A DNA stretch of 64,000 bases, taken from positions 1,798,001 through 1,862,000 of the forward strand of contig NZ_SRLC01000001.1 in the NCBI RefSeq assembly GCF_004765605.1, in the 5' to 3' direction. Position numbers and translations under genes: made by a program. Shown one piece after another: positions 18,128 through 26,542 of the stretch (positions are counted from its first letter, which is position 1; each line of letters begins with the position of its first letter). The notes under the pieces are model-generated. The model worked only from the letters and a program-made list of their open reading frames with translations. It was not told the DNA's origin and searched no databases. The stretch comes from Hymenobacter aquaticus. Lineage in GTDB: Bacteria; Bacteroidota; Bacteroidia; Cytophagales; Hymenobacteraceae.

Positions 18128-18352
18128 CTAGGACTTCCATTGGTTGCGGCGGAACTGCTTCCAGGTTCGCTGTTGCTTGGCCAAGGTGGCGTTGTTCGTT
18201 TCGGGGCCATGCGGGAAGCAGACGGCACAGCCGCGGGCTTCTCCGAACACCACGCGCGACACCTGCACGTTGGAAAACTTGGCGGGGAAGGCTACAAAGG
18301 GTCCTTCGTCCACGGTGCCAAAGGCTTGCCGGAGTTTCTTTACTCGTTTCAT
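18128..18352 (-). CDS. Small basic hypothetical protein
   Basis: A 74-residue product (MKRVKKLRQAFGTVDEGPF...) with a central CAVC pair of cysteines (GEARGCAVCFPHGPE) and a basic tail ending QQRTWKQFRRNQWKS. It is soluble, strongly basic and of unrecognised family. The strong hairpin terminator just downstream and a codon pattern like its neighbours support it as a real gene. Confidence 0.6.
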   Translation of the reverse strand: MKRVKKLRQAFGTVDEGPFVAFPAKFSNVQVSRVVFGEARGCAVCFPHGPETNNATLAKQQRTWKQFRRNQWKS

Positions 18353-18520
18353 GGGGCTTTGAGTTGGTACTCAAAGCGGGCTGCCTTTAGCAAAGACGGG
18401 TAAGTAGATCATGGAGTAGTAACGCACGTTCGGCAGCAGGCCTAAGATAGCAAAACCACCGGACCACGGTCGGCGCCGGTGGGCAACAGTTTCCAGCGGC
18501 GGCAAAAAAGGAACAAACCA

Positions 18521-18616
18521 AAACGTCATGCTGAGCCCCGCGAAGCATCTCTACCGCCAAAGTAACTTTCATTACTACTGTGGTAAAGTTATTTCGCGGG
18601 GATCAGCATGACGTTT
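18521..18616. repeat. Large intergenic palindrome P1
   Basis: Arms 18521-18544 and 18593-18616 are complementary at 23 of 24 positions (AAACGTCATGCTGAG... / ...TCAGCATGACGTTT). An inner TAACTTT/AAAGTTA pairing can extend the fold. It belongs to the GTCATnCTGAG...GAAGCATCT family found five more times in the window. Confidence 0.85.
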
Positions 18617-18650
18617 CTGGCGGCAGTAGATTATAACTCTGCTTTCAAAG

Positions 18651-18676
18651 TAGCCGCCGCTACCGGGCGGCGGCTA
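18651..18676 (-). terminator. Terminator overlapping the reductase stop codon
   Basis: TAGCCGCCGC (18651-18660) and GCGGCGGCTA (18667-18676) form a 10-bp stem whose first three minus-strand bases are the TAG stop of the upstream gene. TTTGAAAG follows on the minus strand. Confidence 0.65.
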
Positions 18677-19402
18677 TTTCAGCTTGATGCCCTGGTCGGC
18701 CATGGCCTGCTCGGTGCGGGCGTGGTTGGCCTTGAACTCGGCGTGCTGGGCCTCGGTGCGCTCGGTGCCCAGGCTGGCCAGGTGCTCGCGCAGCTGGTCG
18801 GCGGGCAGGTCGGCGCCGTAGGAGGGCGTGCCGGGCTGCTGCCGCCACGACTCGTGCAGGGTGCCGTCGTCCACGGCGTCGAAGCCCAGCTCATCGACCA
18901 GCTGCATGACTTTCTGCTTGGCGGCGCTGTCGTCGGAGGCCACGGGCAGCGAAATGCGGCCCGGCGTGCCGGCGGCTACCCCTTTGTTCTGCAGGTGGTC
19001 GGCGTAGATGTTGTTGAACACCTTCACCACCGGGCGGCCCAGGTGCTGCTGCACCCACTCGCTCTCGGTCAGGCTGCCGGTTTCCAGCTCCGGAATCTGG
19101 CCGTCGCGCAGCATGGGGTAGTAGTTGCTGGTGTCGATGATGGGCGTATCCTGAGGGACGCTGGCCAGCAGGTTTTTGGGCAGGTCGGGAATGTTCTTGA
19201 GCGGGATGGTTACCACGATGAGGTCGGTGCCGTGCTGGGCGGCCTGCTCGGCCGTTACGGCCTTGGCGCCCGTCTTCTGCTCCACCTCCTTCAGGGTTTC
19301 CGGCCCGCGGGAGTTGGCAATGTATACCGAGTGGCCGAGGCTGGTGAGCCGCACGGCGAGGGCGCTGCCGATGTGGCCGGCCCCAATAATTCCAATGTTC
19401 AT
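18674..19402 (-). CDS. NADPH-dependent F420-reductase-like oxidoreductase
   Basis: The 242-residue protein starts directly with a Rossmann motif (MNIGIIGAGHIGSALAVRL), followed by LGHSVYIANSRGPETL and LIVVTIPLKNIPDLP, and later GRPVVKVFNNIYADHL. This fits the F420_oxidored/NADP-binding family, whose members in non-F420 bacteria act as NADPH reductases of unknown substrates. It is monocistronic, with its own terminator overlapping the stop codon. Confidence 0.85.
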   Translation of the reverse strand: MNIGIIGAGHIGSALAVRLTSLGHSVYIANSRGPETLKEVEQKTGAKAVTAEQAAQHGTDLIVVTIPLKNIPDLPKNLLASVPQDTPIIDTSNYYPMLRDGQIPELETGSLTESEWVQQHLGRPVVKVFNNIYADHLQNKGVAAGTPGRISLPVASDDSAAKQKVMQLVDELGFDAVDDGTLHESWRQQPGTPSYGADLPADQLREHLASLGTERTEAQHAEFKANHARTEQAMADQGIKLK

Positions 19403-19532
19403 AGTCGGGAAAGGTTGTGTGGAATGCGCGCCGGCCCTACGCCGCCGCAGGTGGTTAAACAGCGGCGAGGCGGTTTTGCTTTTTTGCCGCGAATAATGCG
19501 CACCTGACCCGGCCCCGGCCCGCCCACAAAAA

Positions 19533-19561
19533 CGCCCGGCTTCCGCGAAGGAAACCGGGCG
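19533..19561 (-). terminator. Terminator of the 237-residue gene
   Basis: CGCCCGG...TTCC pairs with GGAA.CCGGGCG around GCGA. On the minus strand the stem is followed by a run of T (TTTTTGTGGG). Confidence 0.8.
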
Positions 19562-19613
19562 CTGGGTAGCTGCAAGTAGGATAGTGAGGATAGAGGGGGC
19601 GCGGCGGAACGAA

Positions 19614-20327
19614 CTAGCCCAGGGAGGGCGACACCGGCTTTCCGGCCGGGACTTTGGCGGCGGGCTGGTGCTGGTTGAAGTACTTCTTATCGAAGTAGGT
19701 GCCGGCCTGCTCGGGGTGCTCGTCGAAGACCAGGCCCAGGGTGCGGGCGTTGCGCGAGAGCTGGCGCGTGAGCAGGTCGCGCTCGGCGTGGGTGCCCACG
19801 CGGGCGTCGGCCTGGGCCTTCTTCTGCCCCGTCTGCGCGGTGAGGGCGCCCAGCAGCGCGTCGCGGTGCTGGGTGTAGGTGGCCTTGAAGTCGGCCTCGA
19901 ACCCCTGCCCTACTTCCGTGAGGGCCGTGTCGTAGCGCTCCAGCAGGCCGGGCCAGGCGGGGTGGTCGGCCTGGTGGTACTCATCGGCGCCATTGGGGTA
20001 GAAGCGCAGGCGCTGGGCCTTGTCCTTGAGCTTGTAGTTGACGTATTCGCGGCCGGCGCCCACCAGCCAGTCCACCAGCTGCTGCCGGGCCGTGCCCAGG
20101 GTCAGGGTGGTGCCCTTGCCCCCACTGTGGGCCGTACCCGCCTGGCTGCGCTGCCCGAAATACGCCTCGTAGCAGGTCTCGGTAGCCGCAATCAGGGCCG
20201 CGAAACGGTCGTGGTCGTTGCCCTGGCGCAGCCGTTCCAGGTGGTCGCGGGTGCCCGCCTCCAGCTCCTCAAAGCTGATGGCGTCGTCGGCGAACCAGTC
20301 GCCGAAAATCTTTTCAAAGGATAACAT
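19614..20327 (-). CDS. Hypothetical protein
   Basis: A 237-residue, mainly helical soluble protein (MLSFEKIFGDWFADDAISFE...), with acidic N-terminal helices, a central LGTARQQLVDWLVGAGREYV and a Pro-rich C-terminus (KVPAGKPVSPSLG). There is no signal peptide and the family is not recognised. It is flanked upstream by the 42-bp palindrome array and closed by its own terminator. Confidence 0.65.
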   Translation of the reverse strand: MLSFEKIFGDWFADDAISFEELEAGTRDHLERLRQGNDHDRFAALIAATETCYEAYFGQRSQAGTAHSGGKGTTLTLGTARQQLVDWLVGAGREYVNYKLKDKAQRLRFYPNGADEYHQADHPAWPGLLERYDTALTEVGQGFEADFKATYTQHRDALLGALTAQTGQKKAQADARVGTHAERDLLTRQLSRNARTLGLVFDEHPEQAGTYFDKKYFNQHQPAAKVPAGKPVSPSLG

Positions 20328-20412
20328 AAATCAGTAAGTAAGTGAAGATTGAACTCCTGCCTAGCTACTAAGAATCCGCTGGAAATCCTACCGAAAAACG
20401 CCGGTTCTCCGT

Positions 20413-20634
20413 TCAGAGCTCTGTTCCTGCCGCCCAGGTTTTCCGGGCCATCATCCAGAGCTCTGGAAAGCCCTCCGCTTTTTTCCGGAGCCCCGTCCAG
20501 AGCTCTGGAATACACCCCGGAGTTTTCGGGTCGCCCATCCAGAACTCTGGAAGGCCGACCCGAAAACTCCGGAACCTAAAACAGAAGTCTGGATGGGCAG
20601 CCGAAGTTTTCCGGCGGGCCTTCCAGAGTTCTGG
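20413..20634. repeat. 42-bp periodic array of CCAGAGCTCTGG palindromes
   Basis: Six copies or variants of the 12-bp palindrome CCAGAGCTCTGG are centred at 20418.5, 20460.5, 20502.5, 20544.5, 20586.5 and 20628.5, exactly 42 bp apart. The 30-bp intervals share a degenerate GG-n-TTTTCCGGG core. The interval right of copy 4 is inverted, producing a 17-bp perfect inverted repeat (20517-20533 / 20556-20572) centred on copy 4. No gene is predicted here; the 42-bp period gives 14-residue repeats in chance ORFs on both strands. Confidence 0.9.
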
Positions 20635-20710
20635 GAGGGCTGGGGGCTTTTCCCGGGCGTGAGCCGGTGGTTATAGGCTTTGCTGGCAGGAAAATGGGCT
20701 GGTTCCCGAT

Positions 20711-20758
20711 AGAACGAACAACGCCGCCGGAGTTTCCTCGGGCGGCGTTGTTCGTTCT
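20711..20758. repeat. 18-bp perfect inverted repeat
   Basis: AGAACGAACAACGCCGCC (20711-20728) and its exact complement (20741-20758) surround a 12-nt loop. It lies 77 bp beyond the AAA ATPase stop. Without a T tract it is not a textbook terminator, but it could end or protect that transcript. Confidence 0.8.
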
Positions 20759-20834
20759 AACAGATAATGATATTACAACGAAGTCCAGCTTAGTAAAGAA
20801 AAGTCAGTTCTGCATTAGACTATGTATCTGGTAT

Positions 20835-22124
20835 TTATTCTGAGGCAGGATTTGGCTGGGTAAAAAGTATAGGTCTAGCCCTAACGTATGTTTGAAACAA
20901 TGAATCCTTGAATCTATAGTGTTTATCTCTAAGTTTAACAAGCTCAGCTCCATATTCTTCAGTAACCAAGTGCCCAACATACTGACTTGGATTATCAACA
21001 TCTTGTTCAATAGCTAGTTTGTAAGCATCCGTAGTATAAATTTCGCCATCAGTTCTTACATTACTAGATAAAACCTTGAGTACCGTTTCTCTTGATCTAG
21101 AGGAAGCTACTGCCTTCTTATATCTGCCTTCCAAAACTGGATCAGCTTCTTTCTCCGCAATAGATTTCAGCACTTCATCTACATAATCCTCGTTTAATTC
21201 TTCATACCTTCCCTCAAAGTAAGCAGATCTAAAAGCCTGTTTACCTATGAGATGGACAATATATGGGTGACCATTAGCCAACGTAATAATTCTCCTTTTG
21301 GCATCGTCATTAAACGATATAAGATTATTGATAGAAAGTTCCGCATTATTAATAATTTCCTCTAGCTCATCATCATTCATAGAGGGCAGATTTATAACAC
21401 TACCCGCAAACAATCTATCAGCACTTTGATGCTCCTTCATCAAATTATGTATATCTTGAGCTACCCCAATAATACAGAACTTTAAATAAGGAAGGTTAGT
21501 CGCACAAGATTTAAGCAATGAAGCAAACCCTGTCGGGTCAACTATCTGATCGAATTCATCAATTACGATCAATATACCGTTTTTTGCTACACTACTTTTT
21601 TGCAAATCATATAGAACGTTTATGAATACTGATTCTATGGAATGCTTTTGCAAAGCTGCGTTCTTAGTAGATTCATCTGTGTCATCACCACCTATTTTCG
21701 CCACTCCAATATTCGCACCACCAGTTAGCTTACTGATTTCTTTACTAGCAGAAGGTATTTCATAAATCCATTCAGCAAGGCACGCTCTAGTGGTAAGAAG
21801 TCGCTCCATTAGCTGTTCAGTATTTTGAATGGAGTTACCACAAGCTAAATACACGCTCAAATAATCAAGTTTTTCATCATGGTGAATATTAAGCTTGCTT
21901 AACAGCTCATTATCCCCTTGGCTAATTTTAATTATCTGCCTTGCTAATGAGGACTTACCAATCCCTCTATTGCCGACTATAGCAATATTACCTCCCTCTG
22001 ACATCAATGCCAAGTATGCATCTCTAACATATTCACCTCTTCCTGCAAACTTCTTTGGATCCGAAATTTCTTTTGCAGGAACGAAGGCATTTTCAGTCTG
22101 TTTAAGCGTTACAACTTGAGTCAT
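20835..22124 (-). CDS. Low-GC AAA/ORC-like ATPase, probably acquired
   Basis: The 429-residue protein is a soluble P-loop ATPase of the AAA_16/STAND-like group: Walker A GNRGIGKSS (51-59), Walker B ILIVIDEFDQI (184-194), then FCIIGVAQD and DRLFAGSVINLP. A C-terminal winged-helix-like region (about 330-420) follows. The ATG at 22124 is preferred to 22154 because the extra residues are a Lys-rich tract encoded by A/T runs. The gene is far more AT-rich than its neighbours, its codon use (AAA, ATA, AGA) differs, and it stands alone, so horizontal transfer is likely. The role (defence, plasmid- or phage-derived regulator) is unknown. Confidence 0.82.
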   Translation of the reverse strand: MTQVVTLKQTENAFVPAKEISDPKKFAGRGEYVRDAYLALMSEGGNIAIVGNRGIGKSSLARQIIKISQGDNELLSKLNIHHDEKLDYLSVYLACGNSIQNTEQLMERLLTTRACLAEWIYEIPSASKEISKLTGGANIGVAKIGGDDTDESTKNAALQKHSIESVFINVLYDLQKSSVAKNGILIVIDEFDQIVDPTGFASLLKSCATNLPYLKFCIIGVAQDIHNLMKEHQSADRLFAGSVINLPSMNDDELEEIINNAELSINNLISFNDDAKRRIITLANGHPYIVHLIGKQAFRSAYFEGRYEELNEDYVDEVLKSIAEKEADPVLEGRYKKAVASSRSRETVLKVLSSNVRTDGEIYTTDAYKLAIEQDVDNPSQYVGHLVTEEYGAELVKLRDKHYRFKDSLFQTYVRARPILFTQPNPASE

Positions 22125-22224
22125 TTTTAATTTATTTTTTTGTTTCAAATGCATCTACATTATCCGTGATTTTTTCCACAAAGTTACTCCGCCGCTTATG
22201 AAAGTAGTGGCTTGTTATTTCACT

Positions 22225-24054
22225 TTAAGGAATCTTCACCCCGCGTTCCTGGGCTACCTGCTGGGCCAGCTCGTAGCCCGCGTCGGCGTGGCGGAAGACG
22301 CCCATGCCGGGGTCGGTGGTGAGGACGCGGCGCAGGCGCTCGGCTTTTTCGGGGGTACCGGTGGCTACTATCACCATGCCGGAGTGGGTGCTGTTGCCGA
22401 TGCCCACGCCGCCGCCGTTGTGCAGGCTCACCCAGTCGGCGCCGGAGGCGGTGTTGGCCAGGGCGTTGAGCAGGGGCCAGTCGGCCACGGCGTCGGAGCC
22501 GTCCTTCATGCCCTCGGTTTCGCGGTTGGGCGAGGCCACGGAGCCGCAGTCGAGGTGGTCCCGGCCGATGACGATGGGGGCCGAGACTTCGCCGCGGGCC
22601 ACCAGGTCGTTGATGACCAGGCCGAACTTTTCCCGCTCGCCGTAGCCCAGCCAGCACACGCGGGCGGGCAGGCCGATACACGGGACCTTAGCCTGAGCCT
22701 TCTCAATCCAGCGAGCCAGCATTTTATTGTCAGGAAACGTTTCGAGCAGGGCGCGGTCGATGCGCAGAATATCCTGCTGGTCGCCGCTCAGCGCAACCCA
22801 GCGGAAAGGTCCTTTTCCTTCACAGAATAAAGGCCGGATATACGCGGGCACGAAGCCGGGGTAGAGGAACTGCCCGTGTTCGTCGCGCACTTGCAGGCCG
22901 CCTTTTTCGGCCTGCCCGCGCAGGTTGTTGCCGTAGTCGAGGGCCACGCTGCCGCCGGCCTGCATGTCGATGATGGCCTGGCAGTGCTTCACGATGGAGG
23001 CCAGGGCCTGGCGCTTGAACTCCTCGGGGTTGTTTTTGCGCAGCGCCAATACCTGCGTGATGTCGCCCTCGGGAATGTAGTCCATCAGGTCGTGGGCCGA
23101 GGTTTGGTCCGTCACGATGTCGGCCTTGTAGCCCCGGGCCAGCAGCTCGGGCAATACCGTGGCGGCGTTGCCGGTCAGGCCGATGCTCCAGCCCTGGCGC
23201 GCCTGCTTGTACTGCTCGCACAGCGCCAGGGCGTGGTTTAGGTCGCGGGCCTGCTCGTCGAGGTAGCCTTCCTGCACCTTCTGTTTCACGCGGGCGTCGA
23301 TGGGCTCGATGACCAGGCACACGCCGTCGTTCATGGTCACGGCCAGGGGCTGCGCGCCCGACATGCCGCCCAGGCCGGCGGTAATGGTGACGGTGCCGGC
23401 CAGGGTGCCCGCAAAGTGCTGGTCGGCCACGGCGGCGAAGGTTTCGTAGGTTCCTTGCAGGATGCCCTGGGTGGCAATGTAAATCCAGGAGCCGGCCGTC
23501 ATCTGCCCGTACATCATCAGGCCCAGCTTATCCAGCTCGTCGAAGTACTCCTGGGTGCTCCAGGCGGGCACGATGTTGCTGTTGGCAATGAGCACGCGCG
23601 GGGCGTGGGCCCAGGTGCGCAGCACGCCCACCGCCTTGCCCGACTGCACCAGCATGGTTTCGTCGGCTTCCAGGTTCTTGAGGGTCTTGACGATGGTTTG
23701 GTACTCCTTCCAGTTGCGGGCGGCGCGGCCCGCGCCGCCGTACACGATCAGCTCGTCGTAGACGAGGCTTACGGCCGGGTCGAGGTTGTTTTCCAGCATG
23801 CGCAGGGCCGCTTCGGCCTCCCAGGTTTTGCAGCGCAGGGTGGTGCCGTGCATGGCTTTCACCGTTTCCTCGGGCTTGTACTCGTAGTACATCGGGCGGC
23901 CCCCACCCCCCGGCCCCGCATCTGCTTTAGGCGCAGAGCCCTCGGGCGAGGGGGAGCCAGACGACTTGGGCGCTTGGGTGTGGTCGGATTGGCTGGTGGC
24001 TTCGAGGTTGAGCTCGGGCGTGTCGAGGGAAGCGGGCGTAGACGGCTGGGACAT
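22225..24054 (-). CDS. hutU: Urocanate hydratase with extended N-terminus
   Basis: HutU converts urocanate to imidazolone-propionate, the second step of histidine degradation, using tightly bound NAD+. The body matches the family closely: [55 protein letters not shown] (NAD-binding), [30 protein letters not shown] (conserved Cys) and [20 protein letters not shown]. At 609 residues it is about 50 longer than the usual 555. The excess is a low-complexity Ser/Pro/Gly/Asp stretch before [11 protein letters not shown], of which residues 31-51 are encoded by a dispersed repeat. The start at 24054 lies 35 bp after a promoter core; a start at MYYEYK is the alternative. Confidence 0.95.
   Translation of the reverse strand: MSQPSTPASLDTPELNLEATSQSDHTQAPKSSGSPSPEGSAPKADAGPGGGGRPMYYEYKPEETVKAMHGTTLRCKTWEAEAALRMLENNLDPAVSLVYDELIVYGGAGRAARNWKEYQTIVKTLKNLEADETMLVQSGKAVGVLRTWAHAPRVLIANSNIVPAWSTQEYFDELDKLGLMMYGQMTAGSWIYIATQGILQGTYETFAAVADQHFAGTLAGTVTITAGLGGMSGAQPLAVTMNDGVCLVIEPIDARVKQKVQEGYLDEQARDLNHALALCEQYKQARQGWSIGLTGNAATVLPELLARGYKADIVTDQTSAHDLMDYIPEGDITQVLALRKNNPEEFKRQALASIVKHCQAIIDMQAGGSVALDYGNNLRGQAEKGGLQVRDEHGQFLYPGFVPAYIRPLFCEGKGPFRWVALSGDQQDILRIDRALLETFPDNKMLARWIEKAQAKVPCIGLPARVCWLGYGEREKFGLVINDLVARGEVSAPIVIGRDHLDCGSVASPNRETEGMKDGSDAVADWPLLNALANTASGADWVSLHNGGGVGIGNSTHSGMVIVATGTPEKAERLRRVLTTDPGMGVFRHADAGYELAQQVAQERGVKIP
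23901..23964 (-). repeat. Dispersed repeat inside the hutU coding sequence
   Basis: The minus-strand sequence from 23964 (TCGTCTGGCTCCCC...CTCTGCGC.TAAAGCAGATGCGGGGCC) matches 36537-36600 with only a few substitutions and one indel. It is read in frame as a Ser/Pro/Gly-rich segment of HutU. Confidence 0.8.
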
Positions 24055-24089
24055 GGGTGGCAGGGAGTTGAGAGGGAATGGGTGGAGCG

Positions 24090-24097
24090 GCAAGTTA
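24090..24097 (-). promoter_or_regulatory. Promoter core (TAACTTGC) of hutU
   Basis: TAACTTGC on the minus strand, 35 bp upstream of the hutU ATG; the same octamer precedes yebC, rluF and bioB. Inferred from recurrence and the Bacteroidota consensus. Confidence 0.5.
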
Positions 24098-24420
24098 GTT
24101 TTTTTGCCTTTCTGCGCTACTGCGGGCGGGGCCGGCGTTTCGGGCGGGGATTTTTCCCGCGTCGGTCATTCCGCGCCCGGCGAATAACTGACGGCCCCTA
24201 CCCCACCACGGCGTAGTGCCAACGTGACCAGGCTGTTCGACACGCTGCTGGACGGACCTGGTCGGGTTGAATCCTGGTTGCCCAGGTTCTTCACTGCGGC
24301 CAGGCTGACCGGCGCGGTGGCGTTGCGCTCGGCCTGTACAACCCGCCCAAGTCGGCTTATCCATACCCTTACCCCGGGTTTCTGCGTAGTTCCATTTCCG
24401 TCCAACCAACACCCCGACCG
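24098..24420. other. Divergent intergenic region hutU / MBL gene
   Basis: Apart from the hutU promoter core at its left edge, I see no repeat, operator or plausible small gene in this 323-bp stretch. Confidence 0.4.
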
Positions 24421-25506
24421 ATGAAACAAGTAGCTCCTGGCGTACACCAGCTCACGATTCAACGCTTTGTCAACCTGTATTTCGTAGAAACCGGCCGCTC
24501 CGGCGAGTGGGTGCTGGTTGATACCGGCCTGCCCGGCGCGGCCAAAGACGTTATTGCCGCCGCCGATAAGCTGTTCTATCCCGGCACTCATCCTGAGGCC
24601 ATCATCCTGACCCACGGCCACATGGACCACGCCGGCAACGCCCGCGAGCTGGCCGAGCACTGGAAAGTACCGGTGCTGGCCCACGCCCTGGAAATGCCCT
24701 TCCTGACCGGCAAAGCCGTGTATCCGCCCGCCGACCCTACCGTGGACGGCGGCGGCTCCCTGGCCTTCGTGGCCCGGTTTTTCCCGCCCCAGTCGTTTCA
24801 GCTCAGCGACATCGTGCAGGTGCTGCCCGCCCCGGACACGGACCCGCCCTTCCTCCCCGACTGGCAACTGATCCACGTGCCGGGCCACGCGCCGGGGCAG
24901 GTTGCCCTGTTCCGCGAAAAGGACCGCACCCTGCTGGGTGCCGACGCCTTTGCCACGGCCAACCACGAGTCGGTGCCGGCGCTGCTGCTGCAGCGGCCCC
25001 GCATCAGCGTGGCCGGCGCGCCCTTCAACTACAACTGGGAGCAGGTGCGCGCCTCGGTGCAGACGCTGGCGGCGCTGCGGCCCCAGGCCATCGGCTGCGG
25101 CCACGGCCCCGTGATTCAGGGCGCGGAGGCCGAGCAAGGGCTGACGGCCCTGGCCGAAAACTTCCCCATGCCCACCCACGGCCGCTACGTATTGGAACCC
25201 GCCCGCACCGACGAAACCGGCGTGCAGTACGTGCCCAGCGCCCCCATCGACACGCTGCCCTCCAAGCTGGCCATGATTGGCGCGGGCGTCGGGCTGGCCG
25301 TTACGGCGGTGGCGCTGCTGTCGGCGGGCGGCAAGAAGAAGAAAAAGAAGGCCGGCCGCCGCGCCCCGGCTTCCTACGGCTACGCCGGCAGCTTCGACAG
25401 CCAGTATGACGACTACGAGAACAACTACGGCGTGCAGCCCGACGGCACCGTGGTAGGCCCCGGCCCCAGCCACCCCGGCTGGCGCAAGGGCGGCGTGGGC
25501 GACTAA
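24421..25506 (+). CDS. MBL-fold metallo-hydrolase with C-terminal membrane anchor
   Basis: The 361-residue protein has a metallo-beta-lactamase fold in residues 1-235. Metal-binding motif THGHMDHAGN is near 60-69, with IHVPGHAPGQ at 145-155, LLGADAF at 170 and GCGHGPV near 225, giving the usual His/Asp ligand set. Closest in pattern are glyoxalase II/quorum-quenching-like hydrolases. Unusually, a transmembrane helix (LAMIGAGVGLAVTAVALLSAG, about 280-302), a Lys-rich stop-transfer tract and a disordered Tyr/Asp/Gly-rich tail follow the catalytic domain. There is no signal peptide, so the enzyme domain probably faces the cytoplasm. Confidence 0.88.
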   Translation: MKQVAPGVHQLTIQRFVNLYFVETGRSGEWVLVDTGLPGAAKDVIAAADKLFYPGTHPEAIILTHGHMDHAGNARELAEHWKVPVLAHALEMPFLTGKAVYPPADPTVDGGGSLAFVARFFPPQSFQLSDIVQVLPAPDTDPPFLPDWQLIHVPGHAPGQVALFREKDRTLLGADAFATANHESVPALLLQRPRISVAGAPFNYNWEQVRASVQTLAALRPQAIGCGHGPVIQGAEAEQGLTALAENFPMPTHGRYVLEPARTDETGVQYVPSAPIDTLPSKLAMIGAGVGLAVTAVALLSAGGKKKKKKAGRRAPASYGYAGSFDSQYDDYENNYGVQPDGTVVGPGPSHPGWRKGGVGD

Positions 25507-25527
25507 TCCTCACTCGGTGCCCCAAGC

Positions 25528-25565
25528 AAAAGGCCGCAGTAAGCAGATGCTTGCCGCGGCCTTTT
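25528..25565. terminator. Bidirectional terminator
   Basis: AAAAGGCCGC (25528-25537) and GCGGCCTTTT (25556-25565) pair around an 18-nt loop that can form an AAGCA/TGCTT extension. It separates the converging MBL (+) and DUF4097 (-) genes. Confidence 0.85.
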
Positions 25566-25587
25566 CGGTTGTGGTTATTTGCTCGGC

Positions 25588-26391
25588 TTACAGCTGCGTG
25601 AGCGTGACGCTGCCTTTGGTGGTCACGGCCCGCAGGGAAGCGCCGCCCTGGCCCAGCGTGGCGGTTACCACTTTCTGCAAGGTTTCCGACGTGGTGACGG
25701 GCAGGCGGCCGGCGCTGATGGAGCCCACCGTGGTAGCGGCATACACGCGGGCCGAGTAGGTTTTGGGCAACGTCCAGGTGATGCTGCCGTTCAGGGTCGT
25801 CACGTCGAGGCCCTCGCCCACCCATTTGGGCCCGGCCAGCTTGATTTTCACGCCCCCGTTCACAGTGCGGCCCTTCACGCTGCCGCCCACGTTGGTCAGG
25901 GAAATGGCGCCGTTGGCCGCCTCGAAGGTAACGGCCCCCTGCAAGTCGCTCAGGTTGATGCCGCCGTTGAGGGTGCGCAGCGTGAGGGCCATGCCGCGGG
26001 GCACGAACACCTCGTAGCTCACGGCCCAGCCCAGCTCACCGGGCTCCGAGCTTTCGGCCCGCAGGGTGTAGTCTTTGGCCATGATGGTGACGCTTTTGCC
26101 CAGCTGCCGGGCTTCCTCGTCGGTTTTGCCCCAGGCCAGAATCTTGGCCCGGACGCGCACGTCGGTACCATCCCAGCCCTTGACGGTAATGCCGCCGTTG
26201 GCCCGCCCGTCGATGGTGATGCCCTGCCCGGCCGGGGCGGGCAGGATTTTGTCGCGGGTTTCGCAGTAGCGCTTACTGCTGCTGCTGGTGAAGGTGCCGT
26301 CGCCGCAGGTGAAGGTGAAGACGGGGGCCGTCTGGGCCCGGGCCGACCAGGCCGATACGCTCAGGAGCAGAGCCAGCAAAGGAATTTTCAT
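25588..26391 (-). CDS. Secreted DUF4097-type beta-helix protein, paralogue 1
   Basis: A 267-residue exported protein: signal peptide MKIPLLALLLSVSAWSARAQ, then two cysteines in FTCGDGTF...KRYCETRD, then a right-handed beta-helix-like series of short strands rich in NGGI/NGAI turns (ITIDGRANGGITVKGWDGTD, LRTLNGGINLSDLQGAV, TVNGGVKIKLAG, TTLNGSITWTLPKTYSARVY). This is the DUF4097/putative auto-transporter adhesin head pattern. It is last of three tandem paralogues in the same orientation, downstream of the other two. The function is unknown; a surface or periplasmic role is inferred. Confidence 0.85.
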   Translation of the reverse strand: MKIPLLALLLSVSAWSARAQTAPVFTFTCGDGTFTSSSSKRYCETRDKILPAPAGQGITIDGRANGGITVKGWDGTDVRVRAKILAWGKTDEEARQLGKSVTIMAKDYTLRAESSEPGELGWAVSYEVFVPRGMALTLRTLNGGINLSDLQGAVTFEAANGAISLTNVGGSVKGRTVNGGVKIKLAGPKWVGEGLDVTTLNGSITWTLPKTYSARVYAATTVGSISAGRLPVTTSETLQKVVTATLGQGGASLRAVTTKGSVTLTQL

Positions 26392-26488
26392 GCAGCACGA
26401 GGCGAAAAGGCAAGGCGGCCAGCCGGCCGCTGCTGTCCACAAGCACAAATGCCGCCAATTAGTTGCCGGGTTTGCCGGCAGCCCACAA

Positions 26489-26523
26489 AAAAAGCAGCTC
26501 TGCCGGCCGGAAGAGCTGCTTTT
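26489..26523 (-). terminator. Terminator after DUF4097 paralogue 2
   Basis: AAAAGCAGCTCT and AGAGCTGCTTTT pair around GCCGGCCGGA, with A/T runs on both sides; 19 bp beyond the paralogue 2 stop on the minus strand. Paralogue 1 may therefore have its own transcript or depend on read-through. Confidence 0.8.
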
Positions 26524-26542
26524 GCAAACTGAGTAGCGGCTG

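Noticed and set aside
20349..20579. A 76-residue ORF with 14-residue repeats (SRALE-P-FSG)
   Set aside because: The repeats follow mechanically from the 42-bp DNA period, the opposite strand gives an equally repetitive frame, and the palindromes explain the pattern better.
20413..20634. CRISPR array from regularly spaced palindromes
   Set aside because: The constant part is only about 12 bp, the 30-bp intervals are themselves related and one is an inverted copy, and there are no cas genes.
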